In this document: in pieces, positions 24,409 through 30,279 of the stretch
Layout: each line of letters opens with the position of its first letter
How positions within the stretch are numbered: position 1 is the first letter of the stretch
Assembly: GCA_036231525.1 (NCBI GenBank)
Contig: JAZAGZ010000014.1
Span: 1-30,279, forward strand
Length of the DNA stretch: 30,279 bases
From: UBA6522 sp036231525
GTDB taxonomy: Bacteria; Pseudomonadota; Gammaproteobacteria; Steroidobacterales; Rariloculaceae
Direction of reading: 5' to 3'
Notes under the pieces: generated by a model
The model's database searches: none
The model's input: only the letters and a program-made list of their open reading frames with translations
Told to the model about the DNA's origin: nothing
Position numbers and translations under genes: made by a program

Positions 24409-25674
24409 CTACGCGTATACCGGAAAACGCTCGCACAATTTCAGGACATCGCCACGGATTCGTGTCACGATAGCGTCTATCTCACCTTTGTCGCGTAATA
24501 CATCAAGCACATCGGCTATCCAGTTTGTAAGCTGAGTTGTCTCCGCTTCCTGAAAACCACGTGTCGTGATGGCAGGCGTACCAATTCTAAGACCACTCGT
24601 GACACGAGGAGGTCGTGGGTCGTTCGGCACAGCGTTCTTATTAACAGTAATGTTCGCACGACTGAGGGCATCCTCTGCTGCTTGACCGGTGATGTCCTGC
24701 TTGATCAGATCTACCAGTATCAGGTGATTGTCCGTTCCACCAGACACTATTTTATAGCCACGGTCCATAAGCGTCTCTGCCATGCAATGTGCATTTTTCA
24801 GAACTTGCTCCTGATAATCCTTGAAATCCGGTTCCAGCGCCTCCGCCAGAGCGACCGCCTTCGCTGCAATCACGTGCATCAATGGGCCACCCTGGGTACC
24901 CGGAAATACCAATGAATTGAGACGTTTATTAAGTTCAGGATTCTCTCGGGCAAGAATCATTCCGCCCCGCGGCCCACGCAGTGTCTTGTGGGTTGTTGTT
25001 GTCGTAACATCAGCAATCGACACTGGGTTAGGATAAAGACCCGCAGCTATTAAACCAGCCACGTGGGCCATATCCACCATCAGATATGCTCCGACATCAT
25101 CAGCAATTTCACGAAATCGCTGCCAGTTCACAACTCGAGAGTAGGCAGAAAACCCAGCAACGATCACTTTGGGCTGATGCTCGTGTGCGAGTTTGCTGAC
25201 CACACCATAATCAATCTCCCCGCTCTCTTCATTGATACCATATTGAACAACCTGAAAGATCTTTCCTGAGAAGTTGACCTTTGCTCCATGAGTCAAGTGA
25301 CCACCATGAGACAAGCTCATACCGAGCAACGTGTCTCCTGGCTCCATCATGGCGAGATAGGCGGCGGCGTTTGCTTGGGAACCAGAGTGCGGCTGCACAT
25401 TGGCATAGTCGGCACCAAATAGCTCCTTCGCGCGATCAATCGCCAGTTGCTCTGCGACATCAACGAATTCGCAGCCACCGTAATAGCGTTTGCCTGGATA
25501 ACCTTCGGCATATTTGTTTGTAAGCCCTGAACCTTGAGCTTCTAGTACTCTCGGACTTGCGAAGTTTTCCGAGGCAATTAGCTCAATATGTTCTTCCTGA
25601 CGCCGCCGCTCGTCCTCCATCGCCTTGAAAAGCGGCTGATCAAATCCTTGTATCCTGTAGTCATCGTCATACAT
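24409..25674 (-). CDS. glyA: Serine hydroxymethyltransferase
   Basis: GlyA interconverts serine and glycine with tetrahydrofolate, supplying one-carbon units to purine, thymidylate and methionine synthesis. The 421-residue protein is a fold-type I pyridoxal-phosphate enzyme. ELIASENFAS lies near residue 31 and the PLP lysine is Lys230 in TTTTTHKTLRGPRGG. NPNDPRPP-type and SGLRIGTPA segments occur near the C terminus. The ATG at 25674 fits the usual start; a GTG three codons upstream is possible. It follows the deacetylase-family gene by 76 bases and leads into nrdR-rib-nusB-thiL-pgpA, a common gammaproteobacterial order. The identification is firm. Confidence 0.96.
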   Translation of the reverse strand: MYDDDYRIQGFDQPLFKAMEDERRRQEEHIELIASENFASPRVLEAQGSGLTNKYAEGYPGKRYYGGCEFVDVAEQLAIDRAKELFGADYANVQPHSGSQANAAAYLAMMEPGDTLLGMSLSHGGHLTHGAKVNFSGKIFQVVQYGINEESGEIDYGVVSKLAHEHQPKVIVAGFSAYSRVVNWQRFREIADDVGAYLMVDMAHVAGLIAAGLYPNPVSIADVTTTTTHKTLRGPRGGMILARENPELNKRLNSLVFPGTQGGPLMHVIAAKAVALAEALEPDFKDYQEQVLKNAHCMAETLMDRGYKIVSGGTDNHLILVDLIKQDITGQAAEDALSRANITVNKNAVPNDPRPPRVTSGLRIGTPAITTRGFQEAETTQLTNWIADVLDVLRDKGEIDAIVTRIRGDVLKLCERFPVYA

Positions 25675-25750
25675 CGCCAGCACTCAATGCAAAAGGATAG
25701 TTCTTTATGTGGGCTGCGAATTGTAACGCTAAGATGAACAGACTGTGCCC

Positions 25751-26713
25751 TTACAGAGAATTGGCGACGGGGTTAGCAAAACCCTCTACAACTCTGGTCC
25801 ATGCCCTAGCGAGGTTACTACGGTTATAACCGCCCCCGCCCATTCCAAGAATACGCCCATCACAAAAACGGTCAGCAAACCCTCTCAGCTGAACAGCAGC
25901 ATGGCCGTGAGCACTTTCACTGTACTGCAAGTGGGTGATGGGATCACCGGCGAGAGAATCTGCCCCGGCATTCATTAATAATAGCTGAGGTTTTGCCTCC
26001 TCTAAGTAAGCCTCAACTTCAGACCACGCCTCCAGAAACGCCTCATCGTCAGAGTTAGGTGGCATGGGAATATTGAGCTTTGTCCCCTCAGCCTCGCCTT
26101 TGCCCGTCTCACTGCGTGAACCAGTTCCGGGATAGAGGAACCGACCATCCTCATGAATATCGGCGAATAATGCTCGAGGATCCGTTTCGAAACCGTAGAA
26201 AACACCGTCACCATGATGAGCATCAATGTCAACGTAGGCTACCCGCTCGAGGCCATAGAAACCCATAGCAACCTCAATAGCGACACTGCAATCGTTGAAG
26301 ACGCAAAATCCCGCAGCCCGATCCCGGGCCGCATGATGGAGTCCTCCAATAGGGTTAAAAGCCCGAGGAATATCGCCTTCCATAATGGCGGCCAACGCCT
26401 CCAGCGTACCTCCAACCGTGTGCGCAGCCGCCTCGTATACACCCGGGTAAGCCGGGGTATCCCCGGCATCCAGAAAACCGTATCCAAGATCCGATAACTC
26501 ACGTACCCGTTCCACGTAATCTGCGGTATGAAAGCTCTCAATTTCATCCCGAGTTGCTAACCGGGAAGGACGCCGAATTACCTGTGCCTCATAGGGTGAG
26601 CGTTCTAATTCATCTATAAAAACATCGTGGCGATCAGGTCCAAACGGATGCCTATCAGGAAAACCATACTTCGCCAATTCGTCCCCACAGATAACAATTA
26701 CTTGTTCAGCCAT
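25751..26713 (-). CDS. Histone-deacetylase-family zinc amidohydrolase
   Basis: Bacterial members of this arginase/deacetylase fold remove acetyl groups from proteins, polyamines or small molecules; AcuC, for example, acts on acetyl-CoA synthetase. The 320-residue protein has the catalytic GGLHHA (His126, His127), the zinc ligands Asp164 and His166 in VDIDAHHGDG and Asp252 in AGADSLAGDP, and the transition-state tyrosine Tyr296 in MGGGGYN. All catalytic residues are present, so it should be active. The substrate cannot be read from the sequence. It lies between purL and glyA on the same strand, 76 bases before glyA and 167 bases after purL. AGGA sits seven bases before the ATG. The family is firm and the function is open. 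Confidence 0.88.
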   Translation of the reverse strand: MAEQVIVICGDELAKYGFPDRHPFGPDRHDVFIDELERSPYEAQVIRRPSRLATRDEIESFHTADYVERVRELSDLGYGFLDAGDTPAYPGVYEAAAHTVGGTLEALAAIMEGDIPRAFNPIGGLHHAARDRAAGFCVFNDCSVAIEVAMGFYGLERVAYVDIDAHHGDGVFYGFETDPRALFADIHEDGRFLYPGTGSRSETGKGEAEGTKLNIPMPPNSDDEAFLEAWSEVEAYLEEAKPQLLLMNAGADSLAGDPITHLQYSESAHGHAAVQLRGFADRFCDGRILGMGGGGYNRSNLARAWTRVVEGFANPVANSL

Positions 26714-26776
26714 TTATTTTCCTGTCTTGCCCTAGTAACTAGTCTACGAATGTATCTATACCACGAACCGCCTCTC

Positions 26777-26822
26777 CAAGGTGATGCCACCAAAAGCGGC
26801 TATCTTGCGTAACATCACCTTG
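26777..26822. repeat. 10-bp perfect inverted repeat between purL and the deacetylase gene
   Basis: CAAGGTGATG (26777-26786) and CATCACCTTG (26813-26822) are perfectly complementary arms around a 26-base loop. They lie in the 167-base gap after the purL stop and before the deacetylase start. No T-run follows on the transcribed strand, so a standard intrinsic terminator is unlikely. It could protect the purL 3' end, act as a leader structure for the deacetylase mRNA, or be an operator pair. A further small palindrome, CTAGTAACTAG, lies at 26732-26742. Confidence 0.55.
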
Positions 26823-26880
26823 AGCTTTTCCCTAGCGTCAAAATTGGTGCTCTCGGGAGTACGCCGGACCGATCACGAGT

Positions 26881-29800
26881 CTAATGAGTGGAATCAATCC
26901 AATCGCGCGCATTCACAAAGAGCTTCTGCCAAGGCGAATCCTCGCCCCACCCAGTCGGGTGCCAAGAATACTGCACAGTACGAAAGACTCGTTCAGGATG
27001 CGGCATCATAATCGTCACTCGACCATCTTGACTCGTTAGACCAGCGATACCACGTGGAGAGCCATTCGGATTTGCTGGATATTGGTCGGCAGTCTCACCA
27101 CGGTTGTCTACGTAACGTACGCACGCAAGTTCACGGTCACAGCATACAAATGCATCTTCGGATGCGAACTCAGCACATCCCTCGCCGTGGGAAGTCACAA
27201 TAGGTATGCGTGATCCGATCATGCTATTCAGCAATATCGATGGGCTGGGTTCGACTTGAACAAGCGATAAACGAGCTTCAAACTGATCCGATCGATTGCG
27301 CACGAACCTAGGCCAATGATCCACTCCCGGAATCAATTCTTGCAATGACGCTAGCATCTGACAGCCGTTACAGACACCCAGAATAAAATTATCCTCACAG
27401 TGAAAATATTCGAAAAATTGGTCGCGAATCGCATCGTTGTAGAGAATAGATTTTGCCCAGCCCTCACCAGCACCCAACACATCACCGTAGGAGAATCCAC
27501 CACAAGCCACCAAACCCCGGAAGTCATCTAGGCCCACGCGCCCCGAAAACAAGTCCGTCATGTGTACGTCATAGGCATCGAAGCCTGCCCGTGTGAAGGC
27601 AGCAGCCATCTCCCGATGACTATTGACGCCTTGCTCACGAAGAATCGCAATCTTTGGGCGATGATCCCGACATATGTTCACGGCATCAGTCAATTCAAAG
27701 GTCAGGTTTGTATTCAAGCCCGGATCTTCTTCATCGAGCAAGGCATCGTAGGCTTCCAAAGCACATTCGGGATCGTCTCTCAAACGCTGCATTCGGTAAG
27801 TCAGCTCTGACCAACATCTGTGCAAGCTTGTACGCGGTACTCTATAGAGAGATTTACCACTCTGTTCGATCAAGATATCTGTGTGAGATGAGGGGCGTGC
27901 AACAACATGACATTCCCCTAATCCGTACTCAGAAAAAATGTCCTGCACAGATTGCAGATCTTTAACCCTAACTTGTACAACAGCGCCGGGTTCTTCATTG
28001 AACAAATACCTCAACACATCGGGCACGTCTGCACGTATCTGTATCTCAAGTCCGGTACGGGAGGCGAAGGACATCTCAGCTAGTGTCGAGAACAACCCGC
28101 CATCGGATCGATCATGATATGCAAGTAGCAGATGTTTCTCGCGAAGCACACGCTGAGCCTGGAAAAATCCAGCAAGCAATTTTGGGTTGTCTAAGTCTGC
28201 CGCCGGCCCTCCAAATTGGCCAAAGCACTGTGCCAGCACCGAACCTCCGAGACGCTGCTTACCGCAGGAAAGATCAATCAGCACCAAAACCGTATCACCT
28301 TCTGACATATTGAGTTGCGGAGTAAGTGTTCGGCGGACATCCACCACGGGAGCAAACGCCGAGACAATAAGAGACACCGGCGCCGTGACCGTATGCTCTT
28401 CACCATCTGCCTGCCACACGGTTTGCATGGATAAGGAATCTTTTCCAACAGGGATTGCTACACCTAATGCCGGACAGAGTTCTTCACCGATCGCTTTAAC
28501 CATCTCGAACAGAGCATGGTCATCTGTTCCATGACCAGCAGCAGCCATCCAGTTTGCGGATAACCTCACATCCGCGAGACTTTCGACATCTGCGGAGACG
28601 ATGTTCGTGATCGCTTCAGTCACCGCAAGACGTGCTGAGGCCGGACCAGCGTGAATGGCCACCGGCGTGCGCTCGCCCATAGACATTGCCTCACCGGTAT
28701 AACCAGAATAGCTAGAGGTTGTAATAGCAACATCGCTCACCGGCACCTGCCAGGGCCCAATAAGCTGATCTCTCGAAGACATCCCGCCAACAGTCCGATC
28801 ACCTATATGGATGAGAAAAGACTTATCGGCTACTGCGGGAAATGAAAGTACACGCTCCACCGCCTCATCAAGCTCTATATCCTGATCATCCCAAGCCTGC
28901 ACAGAGGTATCGCTAGATACTGTTTCACGGCTCATCTTTGGCGGTTTGCCGAACAAGACATCCATAGGCATGGCAACCGGCTCATTATCAAATTCCTCAT
29001 CCAGAACTCTGAGCGTACGCTCCTCGGTCAACTCACCAATCACAGCGTAAGGGCAGCGTTCACGATCGCAAATCTCGGCAAATTCTTCGATGTCATCTGC
29101 ACCTACTGTCAACATATAACGCTCTTGAGACTCGTTACACCACAATTCCATCGGGCTCATACCAGGCTCATCGTTAGGAACGTTTCGCAACTGAAGAACC
29201 GCACCACAGCGATTTTGATCAACGATTTCAGGCACGGCATTGGAAAGCCCGCCTGCACCAATATCATGAATGGAAAGAATGGGATTATTCTCCCCTAGCG
29301 CCCAACAAGTATCGATGACCTCCTGGGCTCGGCGTTGCATTTCGGGGTTACCACGCTGCACTGATGCGAAGTCCAGTTCCTCTTCGCTGGTACCACTACC
29401 CTGAGAAGAAGCAGCTCCTCCACCTAGGCCGATCAGCATAGTTGGACCTCCGAGCACCACAAGTTTTGATCCAGACGGCGCGACGCATTTGTCCACATGT
29501 CCGCTGCGGATATTTCCTAGCCCCCCAGCAATCATGATCGGCTTGTGATAACCACGCCATTCACCGGACGTGTCTAGCAAACAAGTTCGAAAGTAGCCCG
29601 CTAGATTTGGCCGGCCGAACTCGTTATTAAAACGAGCGCCGCCAATAGGTCCCTCCAGCATAATTTGCAGTGGAGAGACAATCCGCTCAGGCTTGCCCAA
29701 CTTCGGGCTTTCCCAAGGGCGCGACCAGTCTGGAAGCTCCAGATGGGAGACCGTGAATCCCGTCAGACCAGCTTTCGGTCTAGCCCCTCTACCAGTTGCA

Positions 29801-30279
29801 CCTTCATCTCTAATCTCGCCACCAGAGCCCGTGGCTGCACCAGGGAACGGTGAAATCGCAGTCGGATGGTTGTGCGTCTCCACCTTCATAACCAGATGAG
29901 CGGGTTCCTCAAATTGATGGTAGAGGTGCGAGTTGGAATCAGGCGCCCACCACATCGATGTGGGCCCCTCAATAACCGCCGCATTATCTGAGTAAGCGGA
30001 CAAGACACCCTCTGGTGCGTGCGCGTGGGTGTTTTTGATCATCTGGAACAAGCTTTTCTCAGCCGGTTGCTGGTCAATCAACCAGGTAGCATTGAAGACT
30101 TTGTGACGGCAGTGTTCGGAATTTGCCTGAGCGAACATCATGAGCTCAACATCGGTGGGATCCCGTTCAAGCACACCGAACTGCTCAGCCAAATAACGAA
30201 TCTCATCGTCAGAAAGAGCTAACCCGAGCTCCTGATTAGCCGCTGAAAGCGCTGACTCTCCCTCTCTCAGCAAGTCAAT
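26881..30279 (-). CDS. purL: Phosphoribosylformylglycinamidine synthase, large single-chain form (5' part outside window)
   Basis: PurL converts FGAR, ATP and glutamine to FGAM in purine synthesis. About 1,132 residues are visible, and the frame stays open through the right edge. Compared with the usual length of about 1,290, some 160 N-terminal residues are missing. Visible parts are the linker motif NSEHCRHKVFNATW, the first synthetase half with KVETHNHPTAISPFPGAATG and GARPKAGLTGF, the second half with IPVGKDSLSMQT, and a class I glutamine amidotransferase domain from about 27660. Its nucleophile is the first cysteine of GVCNGCQML (codon 27370-27372), with PHPER near the C terminus. Both enzyme parts are fused, as expected for gammaproteobacteria. 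The identification is firm. Confidence 0.97.
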   Translation of the reverse strand: MDLLREGESALSAANQELGLALSDDEIRYLAEQFGVLERDPTDVELMMFAQANSEHCRHKVFNATWLIDQQPAEKSLFQMIKNTHAHAPEGVLSAYSDNAAVIEGPTSMWWAPDSNSHLYHQFEEPAHLVMKVETHNHPTAISPFPGAATGSGGEIRDEGATGRGARPKAGLTGFTVSHLELPDWSRPWESPKLGKPERIVSPLQIMLEGPIGGARFNNEFGRPNLAGYFRTCLLDTSGEWRGYHKPIMIAGGLGNIRSGHVDKCVAPSGSKLVVLGGPTMLIGLGGGAASSQGSGTSEEELDFASVQRGNPEMQRRAQEVIDTCWALGENNPILSIHDIGAGGLSNAVPEIVDQNRCGAVLQLRNVPNDEPGMSPMELWCNESQERYMLTVGADDIEEFAEICDRERCPYAVIGELTEERTLRVLDEEFDNEPVAMPMDVLFGKPPKMSRETVSSDTSVQAWDDQDIELDEAVERVLSFPAVADKSFLIHIGDRTVGGMSSRDQLIGPWQVPVSDVAITTSSYSGYTGEAMSMGERTPVAIHAGPASARLAVTEAITNIVSADVESLADVRLSANWMAAAGHGTDDHALFEMVKAIGEELCPALGVAIPVGKDSLSMQTVWQADGEEHTVTAPVSLIVSAFAPVVDVRRTLTPQLNMSEGDTVLVLIDLSCGKQRLGGSVLAQCFGQFGGPAADLDNPKLLAGFFQAQRVLREKHLLLAYHDRSDGGLFSTLAEMSFASRTGLEIQIRADVPDVLRYLFNEEPGAVVQVRVKDLQSVQDIFSEYGLGECHVVARPSSHTDILIEQSGKSLYRVPRTSLHRCWSELTYRMQRLRDDPECALEAYDALLDEEDPGLNTNLTFELTDAVNICRDHRPKIAILREQGVNSHREMAAAFTRAGFDAYDVHMTDLFSGRVGLDDFRGLVACGGFSYGDVLGAGEGWAKSILYNDAIRDQFFEYFHCEDNFILGVCNGCQMLASLQELIPGVDHWPRFVRNRSDQFEARLSLVQVEPSPSILLNSMIGSRIPIVTSHGEGCAEFASEDAFVCCDRELACVRYVDNRGETADQYPANPNGSPRGIAGLTSQDGRVTIMMPHPERVFRTVQYSWHPTGWGEDSPWQKLFVNARDWIDSTH

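Noticed and set aside
23878..25750. FMN riboswitch upstream of the rib genes
   Set aside because: The rib genes are internal to a glyA-nrdR-led run with overlaps; no gap is large enough for the conserved six-helix FMN aptamer.
26714..26880. tRNA or small RNA gene in the purL-deacetylase gap
   Set aside because: The GGTTCGTGG stretch recalls a T-loop, but no cloverleaf can be built and the inverted repeat arms do not fit an acceptor stem.
28187..28534. Plus-strand 115-residue open frame inside purL
   Set aside because: It is antisense to conserved purL sequence and has no recognisable domain or ribosome binding site.
1..30279. Mobile elements, prophage, CRISPR or defence genes
   Set aside because: All genes are recognisable core or conserved families except the few noted. 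No transposase, integrase, direct-repeat array or cas-like frame was seen.

Overview
The window is an ordinary-looking, gene-dense chromosomal segment of a gammaproteobacterium. It carries about 28 protein genes, mostly housekeeping, with very short gaps and frequent stop/start overlaps. No mobile element, CRISPR array, rRNA or tRNA gene was seen, and no gap exceeds 300 bases. Three things support the placement: a fimV homologue between asd and truA-accD, the glyA-nrdR-ribD-ribE-ribBX-ribH-nusB-thiL-pgpA run, and the full epmA/efp/epmB set for beta-lysylation of elongation factor P. The exact genus is not determinable by eye.

Layout. 1-6253, all minus strand: prmB, aroC, asd, fimV, truA and the start of accD (cut by the left edge). 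6283-8785, plus strand: a tightly coupled SCO1/SenC - psd - epmA operon. 8788-9357 minus is efp, convergent with epmA, and 9468-10481 plus is epmB, divergent from efp. 10526-18061, minus strand: a short rubrerythrin, a two-cluster (Fe-S)/CCG-domain protein and a DUF3501 protein, then parE, parC and an unusual Rossmann-fold oxidoreductase with an N-terminal signal peptide. 18253-18498 plus is a lone xseB, divergent from the rubrerythrin. 18540-25674, minus strand: the glyA-to-pgpA run. 25751-26713 minus is a histone-deacetylase-family amidohydrolase, and 26881-30279 minus is purL (5' end cut by the right edge).

How the genes work together. EpmB makes (R)-beta-lysine, EpmA attaches it to Lys34 of EF-P, and EF-P rescues ribosomes stalled on polyproline. 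RibD, RibBX, RibH and RibE supply most of riboflavin synthesis, but the GTP cyclohydrolase II domain of RibBX lacks the zinc cysteines, so a separate RibA is needed. ParC and ParE form topoisomerase IV. The rubrerythrin/Fe-S/DUF3501 trio looks like a co-regulated redox module.

Points most worth a second look: a perfect 15-bp palindrome sitting on the -10/start region of a near-consensus promoter for the rubrerythrin operon; the rubrerythrin trio itself; the apparently exported F420/NADP-type Rossmann protein; an insertion of about 14 residues in RibH at the helix 4/5 kink that controls capsid assembly; and a 10-bp inverted repeat between purL and the deacetylase gene. I did not find a clear, wholly novel system. 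The redox module and its operator are the best candidates.
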